Source of the DNA: Pseudisothecium myosuroides
Taxonomy: Eukaryota > Streptophyta > Bryopsida > Hypnales > Lembophyllaceae
DNA length: 64,000 nt
Assembly (NCBI GenBank): GCA_951799445.1
Contig: OX637287.1
Span: forward strand, 52,853,724-52,917,723
Direction: 5' to 3'
Both the position numbers and the translations under genes were made by a program. Below, in pieces: positions 22,428-33,040 of the stretch (positions within the stretch are counted from its first letter, which is position 1; every line of letters starts with the position of its first letter). The notes under the pieces were generated by a model. The model did no database searches. It was given only the letters and a program-made list of their open reading frames with translations, and was not told where the DNA came from.

Positions 22428-24684
22428 GTGCATAGTAAAAATATGAGCTTATACATCCTTTGTAGAATTACATAAAAGGTTCCATAAAAAAATTTGAAAT
22501 CTTCTGACTTAAAGAAGATGCCTTTCCAGACGGTCAACTGCTAAAATTTACAATGAGAAATTTCTTGAAATTACCTAGATTGGATAAAATCTCATTAAAC
22601 ATTATACTAGCTTATTTTATGCTAATAAAATTATCCAACAAGTTTCAAGACATTCTGATAGCCAAAAATACCCGAACTGCGAGATTCCCCGACAATTGGC
22701 AAATTTAAAGATTATGGTGGAGTTGACCGACGTACCGAGAGCATACAAAATCAGAATGGGGTCAAATTTAGATCTTTTCTCATTTCCTCATACCTACTAA
22801 AGAGCCTAGGCTAGTTATTTTTTTGATAAAAGTCAAACTTCAAGAATTGAGTTTTTACACCTTTGAGGCATTAAGTTGGCGCTAGATTTCGATGAGTTTA
22901 TGGAGATTGGAAAAGGATGAGGAGATTCAGGCATCTAAAAATGGCCTTTGAAACCAATGGCGCAATTTGTTTGCAATTTGGAATTAATCTCCAAAAGTTA
23001 GAGTTTTGGAGCAGCGTAGAAAGTCAAAAATAGAAGATTAGGATGAAAATCCTAATTGATAAGCTTACCCCTAGGAAAAAAGGAGAGGGGAGTGTCCTTG
23101 GAAGTATATACAAGGGGGCTCATTTTCCTCTCAAACCACCCCCTATAGCCATATTTTGGCTCATTTTATACTATTGGGTCCATTTAATTGGATTTTGGCC
23201 ATTTTAGATTATATTGCCAATTTTGTGTGTTTTTGGAGCATTTCAAGCTCCATTGTTGGTGTTTTTGAAGCTTTCTTTGAAGGAAATTGGGGTTCTTTCA
23301 AAGGTTGCTCTTACTTGCACGTTGTCGTGTTGATTATATGTTTTGTTGGTGATTACTATTATTTTTAAGCTAATCTTAGAGAAAGTCCCTTCCGTACCTT
23401 GGCGATGCCGCTTAGGGGGACCTCTAATTCTTGTTGTTAGTTTTGCAAAATATTAAGTGGGAATTATTTAAGTGAGAATCCCTCTAAGATTGTGTGGATA
23501 TTGGTTGTTCCTTGTTTATGTGCTAATTTGACTATTGATGTGGTGTTCTTGGATTAATTTTGTCCCCCGGTTTTATCATTTCCCTATGACGGCGAAGCCC
23601 TAGCTTCCCTAAGAGTGGATTTTTAATGTTTTAGATTTGATGGCGAAGCTCTGCCTTGGAGAAATTTGAAGTTGATAGCATTTAGAAAGTTATTAGAATC
23701 ATGGTGAAGCTTTGGCTTTGAGTGGTTAGAGTTTTGAACAATATTAAAAATACGGCGAAGCTTTGAACCTATAGAACCTTCGAAAATCCCCCCAAAATAG
23801 AGTGTATTACCATCTCATCAAGTTTAGTTTCCAAAATGTCTAGTGTCATAATCCTTCAAGTAGCAATAGGCATAGAACTCCAAAGATTAGTCACCCAAAA
23901 TTCAAAAAAATAGTTTTGTTTTAAGTCTTGCCTAGCCCTTTTAATTTAGTGTGATCCTAATATTTCAAAATTGGCCAAGGGAGAAGTGGCTCTTAGTGTC
24001 CCAAAATTTCCAAAAAATTAGAAGTCTGTGTTAAAAAACACGCTGGAGAGCGCAAGGCCAAAACTCCCAAAATTGCCCAACCGGCCATGTGGTCTGGATA
24101 GAAAGCAGCACAGTGAAGGGCAACAGTACCAGCCACCTCACCCCTAGATTTATTAAAAATAATAAGTTTATAAGGTTGTTTATAAGGTTTTATTTAACTT
24201 CAAAGTATTGTCGACACCGGAATTTGGTGTCTCGGACATTTAAAGATTAAGCTTATTTTGTTACGAACACGTATGTGTAAAGTGGACAATATAATCGAAT
24301 ACCTCCAATGAGATTTTTTATTTGAACCCTCCAGAGATGAAATTACATCTCTCATATAAGTTCTGAAAATATACAATTTTTTTGTAAATATTTGAAACTC
24401 TTGTAAAGTTTTTAAACTAAAAAAATTTCATTGATTTCACAAAGATCTATATGGTCCATATTTAAGGTAAAATAGCCCATTACGGACAAAAGACCCATTG
24501 TGGACACCTAGGAATGACCTCATTATGGTTTTCTTCTAGTGAATGAGATTTGGGCCACAATCAATGTTTTAGCTAAGGTAAAAATTCTTACAGTGTACTT
24601 GTGTTTTGTAAAATGTACTTCACAAGAAGAATTACGACTACAATATGCTTGTCCAGAGTTGTATCTGTCATGGGCTCAGTTACC
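22428..24684. other. Unassigned stretch, probably old repeat
   Basis: No coding frame is convincing. Four loosely spaced copies of GGCGAAGCTYTG lie at about 23590, 23643, 23702 and 23755. 24188-24246 (TTCAAAGTATTGTCGACACC and a following TTTGGTGTC block) reappears at 54947-55007. The TGTCGACACC start recalls LTR ends, but no partner was found. Confidence 0.4.
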
Positions 24685-25434
24685 TTAATCCCTAAAGGAA
24701 AAAGCTGCGTTTTTTGGCAACAAAGCGATTTTGGACAGCTCACTACGAATGGAGTTTTTATTTTTTTTCTTTGAAAATTTTACACAACATGTGCCCAAGG
24801 AGTAGCTTTAAGGCCCAACAATTTTCATAACTTTTGACTACATAGATAAAATGTTATTGCATAATATGTGATTTTCTTTGAACTTTGAGCAGCCCGGGCA
24901 GCTCTGAATATTTCTTTAAGAATGACTTTTTTTTAAAATAAAAATTTGAAATTGGTTCTTTAGATTTATATATACACGGGAAGCTTTGAAACATTCAATT
25001 TCAATCAATGAGTCAAAAGTTATGAGGAGTTTAAGTTTGCGGGGTAGTTATGGTTTTCAAAAACTCCATGCTTATCCGCAAACTTAAACTCCTCATAACT
25101 TTTGACTCATTGATCGAAATTGAATGATTCAAAGCTTCATGTGTATATATAAATCTAAAGAACCAATTTCAAATTTTTATTTTTTTTAAGAGTCGTTCTT
25201 AAAGAAATATTCGGAGCTGCCCGGGATGCCCAAAGTTCAAAGAAAATCACATATCATGCAATAACTTTTTATCTATGTAGTCAAAAGTTATGAAAATTGT
25301 TGGGCCTTAAAGCTACTCCTCGGGCACATGTTGTGTAAATTTTCAAAGAAAAAAAATAAAAACTCCATTCGTAGTGAGCTGCCCAAAATCGCTATGTTTT
25401 GCCGAAAAACGCAACTTGGTCCTTTAGGGGTTAA
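24685..25434. mobile_element. TTAA-flanked foldback element A, 750 bp
   Basis: TTAA stands at both borders (24685-24688, 25431-25434). Ends read TCCCTAAAGGA and TCCTTTAGGGG. The interior is two inverted arms of about 354 bp (24689-25042 and 25076-25430) with a 33-bp loop. Arms match over long blocks such as AGCTCACTACGAATGGAG / CTCCATTCGTAGTGAGCT. No coding capacity is seen. A single-arm relative lies at 48813-49209. Confidence 0.85.
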
Positions 25435-25545
25435 CTGGAATGGAGTGATTAGTAACCACAATAGGAACTTTCAGCTTTTTAGTATTCATTCATTGTAGTA
25501 AGTAACTATTTTAGGCCTTTCATGTTAGAAAATATTGTAACTATT

Positions 25546-26474
25546 TTAACCCCTAAAGGACCATTGTCCGTTCGGGGGACAAATGGGACTTGGGGTAGGT
25601 ACCTACGGGCTGAAATTTTCTCCTAATTTTTTGAAACTTTTTGTGAACATGAAGAATTGAGAGAGGTACGTGGCAAAAAAAAATTTGAAATCGGACCTTT
25701 GAGCAAGAAATTATGCCATTTCTTGGAATGCGTGGAGACAGGGGGTAGCAAAAAGATTTTACAAAATTTTTAATTTTTTTTTTAATATTTTTTTTCTCAT
25801 AGATTATATTTTTGTCTATCTGGAAAGCTTTGATTCATCTCATTTGGATTCGTTATGAGGAAGTTATGGACATTCTTGTTTTTCGAGTAGTTAGAGCATC
25901 TTCTTGAAAAAAAATAACTTGTAGGATGCATTTCGGAATGCAATTTTTGTAATTTTTCAATTTTTGTTTTTTGGAATGGTTTGTTTTACTTGCTAGAACA
26001 ATCTCACCATTGGGATTAGTGCATTTTAATTCCATCTAAAATATATGAATATTTTAGATTTTCCTTCTATCTTGTACCTACTTCTGCTTAGCAATTTTTT
26101 TAAAAATGATAATTAAGTTTTTTTGATAATTTTTTTTTTTCCTAGACTCTCAACTCAATTCTCCACTGTAAAGATTTAAAGCTCAAAACGCTGTAGTGCA
26201 AAAATTTTAAGTTAAAAATGTTTAAAGTCAAAAAATCTGGTCCCGCAATGTGCTGAAAAACTTGTTTTTTCCACTTTAAACGCAGATATCTTGCAATCTG
26301 TGCGGTCAAAAATTCTGAAATTTTTTCCACTCATTCTCATACCAATTAGGTGTAAGATCCTACGGTCAGATGTGAAAAAAAAAACAATTTGAATTTTTTT
26401 TTACTCTTTGCTATAGAAATGGCAGTTTTGAGTGTTTTTTGGCAAAAAATAGGCCTTGAAACTTTAGGGGTTAA
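25546..26474. mobile_element. TTAA-flanked element B, 929 bp
   Basis: Borders are TTAA; ends CCCCTAAAGGACCATTGTCC and ...CTTTAGGGG. Nearly the whole element recurs in inverse orientation at 55161-56078. It shares its terminal CCCCTAAAG with elements A, C, D and E but has a different interior. No transposase is encoded. Confidence 0.85.
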
Positions 26475-26771
26475 GTGAGTAAGATGAGCGTTATGGATAC
26501 AATTTTTGTTAGATTTGGGGCAGTCCAGAGACTCTTTTAGGCTATGATGGGCAGAACACTTCAAAAATTCATAACAAATTCACACTTTGTCAAAAAAATA
26601 CAATTTCAATTGCTCTTGCCATTTCTATCACTTGTCTTCATGTAGGAAAAAAATTAAAGAGATTTAGCAATGACATGAGGACAAACTCCTCATTCTGACT
26701 GTAATGGGTTGCTTTACCTTATGAGATCTAAAAATTTAGATTGAGAAATCAAGATCTGCATGGTTTTATAT

Positions 26772-27000
26772 TTAACCCTTAAACAACAAGTTCGTAGTCG
26801 TGGAAATCATCTGTTTTGTCACCGTGTGAATTGTTGGATTAAAATAATGCAAAAGTAGTCATTGAAAGTCAAACTACTATAGATGATCTTCCCTTTCCCC
26901 ACAAAATTTGGAGGATGAATAGTTGTATTTCTATCCTACAGAGGAGATTCTCTTGTCATTTATCGGCCACAAAACGTTCGCTTTGACATTTAAGGGTTAA
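26772..27000. mobile_element. TTAA-flanked short element C, 229 bp
   Basis: TTAA borders with ends CCCTTAAACAACAAG and ...TGACATTTAAGGG. The same terminal logic as the larger elements, in a MITE-sized copy. Confidence 0.6.
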
Positions 27001-27242
27001 GTTATGTTCCATAGGGTTAATTGTGACACCATACAGATCAAAATATTAAAAATTAAAATCATACCCCAAACAATCAAGTGAATTTGAACACCGTAAGCAT
27101 TGAAAATAAAAACTTCCTAGTGCTAGGCGCGGCCACCATAAACTGATCTGTAGGACCTCCATGGATGTGGCCATGCATGCCTGATGACTTGTTTGCGTAA
27201 GTTAGGTCACCAGTACCCACCCAGTTATATAAAAGTGCCAAT

Positions 27243-27276
27243 TGGGTGGGTGGGCAAAGCTTTGCCCACCCACCCA
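27243..27276. repeat. Perfect 34-bp palindrome
   Basis: TGGGTGGGTGGGCAAAG is followed immediately by its exact reverse complement, with no loop. Each arm has three GGG runs, so one strand could also form a partial G-rich structure. It is surrounded by non-coding sequence. Confidence 0.95.
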
Positions 27277-27739
27277 GTACGTAAAGCGGCCCATAGTTCT
27301 AGACCAGGTGCGACCGTACTTTCATCTACCTGACATTCAAGGCACGTGTTTAGATGAGTACAAATTTCTCCCATAAGAAATTTGTCAATATTAAATAAAA
27401 GTATTAATTCATAAAAACTTCAAACTCATTCAATAACTTTCACGTCATAGGTCCAAATGTCACAAAACAAAGCTCATGCACCCCTCCTTGTCGAGGGCTT
27501 TTCGACGGTGTCGTGTAGAGAGAGTTTACTTCGGGAAATCGCAGGGATTCTGGCTGCAACCAGAAATGGCTTAAGGACAAGAAGGATGAGGGCAAGTGAG
27601 CTCGTCACTCGCAAAAGCATCCAACTATCAAAATGAAGTACGAATGATGAAGGCAAGTGATCTTGTCACCCGCAAATTCACCAAACTAACTGGAGATGGC
27701 TTATGAGCCAAAGAAATCGCTTAGGATCTTTTATACTAT

Positions 27740-27812
27740 CTTCAGTCTTCAATCTTCGATCTTCAGTCTTCAGTCTTCGATCTTCAATCTTCAATCTTCA
27801 GTCTTCAATCTT
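27740..27812. repeat. 7-bp tandem array CTTCARY
   Basis: About ten copies alternating CTTCAGT, CTTCAAT and CTTCGAT. A chance frame crosses it. Confidence 0.85.
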
Positions 27813-28213
27813 TACCTCGTTGGCCTATCCTGTGATGGCTCTATAAGGGTCAGGGTAAGGGTAGGTGATAAGAAACAAGGCCTCGGATGGGTAAAACGGG
27901 ACGACCGAACCACGAGCTGGCCGTCCGAAAGAATGGCTCTTAAACTTCAAACCCACGGTGACCAGCAATCATGCCTCACCAATGGGAACGACATAAAAGT
28001 GACCATGTGGGTGATCAATCCCACTTCGTCATCAACAAACACAAAACGGGACTAATCCTGAGTTACCGCATAGTCCGCAACAGGATTACGATGCAAAAAT
28101 GAAAACAACAAGCCTCCAAAACCGGCTAAGAATAACAATAAAAGAACAACGAGCCTCCAAATCCGGCTAGGAATAACAAAACAACGGACCACAAGTCACA
28201 ACACACAAAAAAT

Positions 28214-28385
28214 CTTCAAATCTTCAACTCCAAACTCCAAATCTTCACTTCAAACTCCAAATCTTCACTTCAAACTCCAAATCTTCATTTCAAACTCCAA
28301 ATCTTCATTTCAAACTCCAAATCTTCACTTCAAACTCCAAATCTTCACTTCAAACTCCAAATCTTCACTCCAAACTCCAAAACCG
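28214..28385. repeat. 20-bp tandem array CTTCACTTCAAACTCCAAAT
   Basis: About eight copies with few substitutions (CTTCATTT and CTTCACTCC variants). It lies just upstream of the 180-bp array. Confidence 0.9.
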
Positions 28386-28429
28386 CAACTCCAATTTCAA
28401 AGTTGAACTTTGAACTAATGTCACTGTCG

Positions 28430-29110
28430 CTCTACAACTTCAAATGATACAAATGATAGCTTTCTGAAAAGCTAACACAATTTTTTACAATTTTTTACAA
28501 TTTCTCCAAGTTTCAACTCATTTCAACACTTTGTCCAATATCTATGGCCGTTCAAAGTTTCGGCCTCTAAATGTAAGGGCAGCAGACCCTCCTTCACTCC
28601 CACACTCTCCACTCATTCATAAATGCTTCAAACAAAACAAGTAATAGCTACTTAGAAAGCTAACAAAATCCTCCACAACCTCTCCAAAATTCAATATAAA
28701 CTAAAGACCTGTCCGTTTACTAAAGATCGGTCGAAGTCTCAGCCCCTCTTCATAGGAGGCAGCAAACCTTCTTTCACTCCCACACTTACAACTCATTCAT
28801 AAATGCTTCAAATAACACATATGATATCTACTTGGAAAGCTAATAAAATCTTCCACATCCTCTCCAAAATTCAATGCAAACTAAAGACTTGTCCGTCTTC
28901 TATGGTTGGTCAAAGTCTCAGCCCTCTTCATAGGAGGCAGCAGACTCACCTCCACTCAAACAAGCACAAATCTCAACTCACAACTTCAAACAGAGCAAGA
29001 GAGGACAATTTGGAAAGCTAACAATATAATAAACAACTCTTCCAATTTTCATTACCAAACTCCAAAAACTCTACACACCATGACCCTCCAAACATTCGGG
29101 TCCTTCCTAA
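28430..29110. repeat. 180-bp tandem array, nearly four copies
   Basis: The anchor CTTCAAA recurs at 28438, 28626, 28806 and 28984, each followed by a GAAAGCTAAC block and then CTCTCCAAAATTCAA-type sequence. The two middle copies are the most alike. Period is 178-188 bp, in the range of plant satellites and nucleosome spacing. Confidence 0.8.
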
Positions 29111-29444
29111 ACTCACAACAGGGAAGAAGATGAATAGTATCCACCTTTTCTTTCACCTTATCTTCATTCTAACCATACAAACAAGTGGGATCAGCCCCTA
29201 ACTCACTCCCAAAGCTATCACAACAATAATTGAGCACTTATTTGGCCCCACAATTATTTTCTTATCTTTATCTTTGAAGAAAATTCACTACAAGTTCACC
29301 TGAAAGGCAAATTAATTGAATATTTCCCTCATACTACTTCACAAGCACAAATTTATTCTAAGAAATCACTCCAACTATGGAATGAACAACTAAAATCCAA
29401 CATATATCTAGTAGAAGTAAAAAACTAGAGTTCCAATCGAAATG

Positions 29445-29903
29445 TCACTCCATCTGCAAGAATTTGAGGATGCGTTTGACGGTAGCGGCAACATAATCAG
29501 CACGATTTGCCTTGGTTAAGGAATTGACTGGCCCTTCCAACCATCGTTGGTGACCACGACTCCCTTCAATAGGCCTCACCATGCAATAGTATTGCTCGTC
29601 ATTTAAGCCTTCAAAACATCCTTCAAATGTGACTTCATGGCTGCCGGGCTCAACACATCCAACCTGCAACAAAATCACCAATGCTCGAGCGTCACGTTGA
29701 AGGTTACCGTGCCATCGTTTCTCCACGTGAGGTTGTTTCGGTGGTCGAGACAGCCCAGCTTCATCTTCTGGTCGCCCATGTTGCAATGAAAGATCCAGTG
29801 GCTGTTGTAGCTGATCCGGCAGTTGCGATAAAGAAAATTCAAATTCACGCTCCGGTTGAGATTCTTCATCTTGAGACTCAGGAAAAACCCTCCAGTTCGA
29901 CAT
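29445..29903 (-). CDS. Small orphan protein, 152 residues, with its own TATA box
   Basis: ATG at 29901-29903 opens a frame with an acidic N-terminal third (Glu/Gln/Ser-rich), a middle with Arg/His-Pro residues and a C-terminal half with EVTFEGCFEGLNDEQYYCMV and a closing KRILKFLQME. No signal peptide, membrane segment or known motif is seen. A TATA box sits about 70 bp upstream, a natural promoter distance. Local base composition is GC-richer than the surroundings, which supports coding. A second frame over 29675-29923 is also open, so an exon boundary near 29665 (CAACCTGCAACAAA) is possible. Function unknown; it may belong to an undescribed mobile element, since tandem arrays flank it. Confidence 0.45.
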   Translation of the reverse strand: MSNWRVFPESQDEESQPEREFEFSLSQLPDQLQQPLDLSLQHGRPEDEAGLSRPPKQPHVEKRWHGNLQRDARALVILLQVGCVEPGSHEVTFEGCFEGLNDEQYYCMVRPIEGSRGHQRWLEGPVNSLTKANRADYVAATVKRILKFLQME

Positions 29904-29969
29904 AGTAATCTAAATAAACACAAAGAAGAAGAATATCAAATGAGATGAAGCTTTCAAGTGAATCCTTCT

Positions 29970-29977
29970 CTATATAG
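29970..29977 (-). promoter_or_regulatory. TATA box of the orphan gene
   Basis: CTATATAG on minus (CGACTATATAGAGAAGG), 67 bp upstream of the ATG at 29903. Confidence 0.5.
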
Positions 29978-30138
29978 TCGAAAAGCAAAGGCGTCACCTT
30001 GAAGCCATCTCAAATGACGTCATCCCCTGTATAATATTACAAATATTTAAATCTATCTAAATCATATGTATATACATATTCTACATAATATCTGCATTTG
30101 CAACACGACAACGGTGCAAAGAACATGACTAGGGGACA

Positions 30139-30538
30139 TAAGGTAACTCCCCCCACAACCGATCGAATAAGGAATTTCGACATGATCTAGAGTAGTGAAG
30201 GCAAAACAAATATTTTTCAGAGATACATAAATTGAAAAGACACATATTGCAAAAAAATTGGTAATTTTATCACTTAAATTGAAATTACTATGAATTTTGG
30301 GAGGCAAAAAGTGCGCCGGACCCATGGCCAATATATAGACTCTTCCAATCCCGATCATTCAATAACTTTTTACCTAATCATTATTTTCCACTTTTCTTTT
30401 CACAACTTGGGACATGTGTCATGTATTTATTAGTTCCAACCTTGAAAATGAAAAAAAAAAAACATTCTAAGCGTGGTTGGAAATACGTGCACCTATAGGT
30501 CGGGAATGGGTCAATGGTCGGGAATGGGGGGTACCTTA
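30139..30538. mobile_element. MITE G, AGGTAMYYCCCC termini, TA duplication
   Basis: Element 30141-30536 begins AGGTAACTCCCCCC and ends GGGGGGTACCT, with TA on both sides (Stowaway/mariner-type target). A diverged copy in inverse orientation lies at 52976-53366. A 75-codon frame starting MIGIGRVYILAMG is shared with that copy. Confidence 0.75.
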
Positions 30539-30593
30539 CCATGTAGAAAAACCTTATCGTAACAAACAAAACAAACAGCCAAACTTAAAGTAA

Positions 30594-30609
30594 TGTGTGT
30601 GTGTGTGTG
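30594..30609. repeat. (GT)n microsatellite
   Basis: Eight uninterrupted GT units. Confidence 0.85.
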
Positions 30610-30999
30610 GATCAGGAAGGATGGATATCAGGCTGAACTCTGTCAAGTTTCTGAGAAGGTTCAATTCCGACAAATCAGCAACTTGGTCACTGTTGGGTAA
30701 CTGACTGTGGATTGGGACCCAAACTTTCAAGTGCTAACCGACTGTGGATTGGGAACAAGAAACGCTCACTTGCAGACATTCTTTTCTTTTCTTTTCATTT
30801 GATGCATTCAAATAAAATAGTGGATCTTCTACCATAGTCTTTAGTTGATTTTGTTGATTCCAACCCTCTGAAAATAGGCATTGTAAGTACAGTACTAAGG
30901 TTTCTTGAATAGAAAATACTACTGCAAAAGAAAATTTTCGGTGGAACAAAAATTGATTCACGTTTTTTTCCCTAATAAATCCAATTTGCATTTATTGTC

Positions 31000-32160
31000 C
31001 AAATAACCCAATTCACGGCTATTGTCTCTTTAAACATGGTGTGATCCATGCAAAAATCACAATAAATTTTACGTTAGGCTACTAGTACCTAGTTTATGTC
31101 ATTTTGAAAATTCATTTCTAGGTGAAAAAATGTAAAGTAAGGCCAGATGTGCATTATTTGCACAAAATATTACCCTTGAGTATGTATGTAATACATGCCT
31201 CCATTCATTGCCTAATTCATTTTTTTTTTATACTTATATAAAAAAAACATTTTGTGAAAGTTGGTGGGTTTTTTTTTTCACATTTGAATAATGTATTTGT
31301 TGTTATCCTTTGATTCTTATAAATGTAACTATATGTTCTTATACCTTTCAATGTATTGTCTCGTTTTGTAACAAACACTTCTCACTCACTTGTGAAAGTA
31401 ATTAATTACTGTTTGTGAAATAAACAATAACCTCCTATATTTGTATTTTTTTGTAGTTGTTGTTGTGATTGCAATCGATACGGGATATTGATATAGTACA
31501 TGTCATAAGTATTAGTATTCCATATCCCGTATCCCGTAACAACATCTAATTTTTACATTGTACTATACTAATATTTTGTATATAATATCCGTATGTCTTC
31601 CATATATCATATTCTATATTAGTATCAAGTAAGTGTAAGTATCTGTATTATATCCGTTTCTGAAGATCGATGGCATTCACTGATCATGCTCGGATTGCCT
31701 GGTTTAAGGCCCAGAAGCTTTGCAAGCTAAGTTATACCCGGCAAAGATGGAGGAGTTTCTTCGTAGTTTCGACATTATCTGGCTTCAGTCAGGGTTCTTC
31801 GGGGAAAGGTCCCACCTCTCGATGAAGTGGAGGCTGATCCCCCCCCCAAATTGGTTCCTTTAGCTAAAAATTAGGAGAAGTGCGGGGCTTCCTGCTGTCT
31901 GTTGAACTCGGTTCTGTCTGTGTTCTTTGGCTCTGGTCTTGCTCCTCGTTTATCTTGTCTGAAAACTCAAAATATTGCCGCCGGGGACTAGTTTCCCTTG
32001 GTTCGATTGTACCTTTTCCCTTTCTATGGAAATTGTCCATGTGTTTCAAGAAGAAAAAAAAAGATCGATGGCAAAGGGAGGGGGGTTCAAATTTTTTTTG
32101 GTAAAAAACAATGGCAGATTGAAAGTGGTGATTCAAAGCCACTAGTTTAAAAAAAAAATT
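31000..32160. other. AT-rich spacer; no gene recognised
   Basis: It holds one local palindrome-like pair (GATACGGGATAT near 31477 and ATATCCCGTATC near 31522). Otherwise nothing I can name. Confidence 0.4.
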
Positions 32161-32189
32161 AAATCAACAGCGACAAATTTCCAATTGGG

Positions 32190-32620
32190 GGGGTCCATTT
32201 CCCCCCAAATCCATGGCTGCAGATTTGCGATGGAGGGGGGCAAGGCATGGGGTCTGCCTGCATCTTTTCAGTACATTGAAAGGGTATGTGGAAAAGGGCA
32301 GCAATTGCCAGTGCCAGTGATGGAGACTCTCTTTGTGATCATTTCTGTTTTGAGGGCACAAAATCCAAACACGGCTCTCCTGAGAAAAATTGGAAGAAAA
32401 ATTGGAAGATTCAGTACGGCAGAGAATTGATAGCATACACGACCAAGTCATTCGCTTGCATAACTTATGTAATCCACAAACGGCCAAAACATTATCTGCT
32501 CAAGTCCAAGTCTTGGTCAATTTCTCAGTGGAGACTCCGTCCGGGTTGACGGACTTCCGGTCAGTCGGTATATTCACTCCAAGAGTGACACATTTTTCTA
32601 CATGTCTACTGGGTTCATAA
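32190..32620 (+). other. Possible gene fragment of unknown origin
   Basis: The stretch is GC-richer than its surroundings. All plus frames have open stretches (for example MEEKLEDSVRQRIDSIHD at 32390 and MEGGKAWGLPASFQYIERV at 32230). The first looks like an amphipathic helix. No homologue is recognised and the frames do not join, so this may be a captured or decayed exon. Confidence 0.25.
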
Positions 32621-32621
32621 C

Positions 32622-33040
32622 CTTGTTTACCAACGAGGCCTGGGGTTCCTTTTGCATATTTGAAAAATGAGGCCGGGGACCCCTACGGTGAACAAAATAT
32701 GGCTCCTCCACCAACCCCAACTGGCTTGAAGTAACTGAAAGTCTCTCCGCCATGCATCTAGGGAGGTATAGTACCTTCTTAACATGAGAGAAGATCATTG
32801 CTTAGTAATACAACGTTATGCACGTGAGTGACTCATAGCAGTGTTTACCAACGAGGAAGGGGTCCCTAGTGCATCCTTAGTAAAGGGGACCTCTAATTAT
32901 AGTAAATAAAATCATCTACATGACACCTCAGCCAGCTTCAATCCTTGAATTAACTGATAAATCTTTCCTAGGTATTTAAAAAAGCATAATATCTAATATC
33001 TAGCTCATGGGGAGGACCATTGCTTGGTTATAAAATGTTA
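32622..33040. repeat. Diverged tandem duplication, about 217-bp unit
   Basis: GTTTACCAACGAGG occurs at 32626 and 32844. Each is followed by GGGGAC/GGGACC, then by CTGGCTTGAA-GTAACTGA or a diverged form, then by GATCATTGCTTAGT-type sequence. About two copies. Confidence 0.65.

Noticed and set aside
26142..26330. A 62-codon frame conserved between elements B and E
   Set aside because: It starts at GTG, not ATG, in both copies, has no upstream signal, and its similarity is no more than that of the surrounding DNA.
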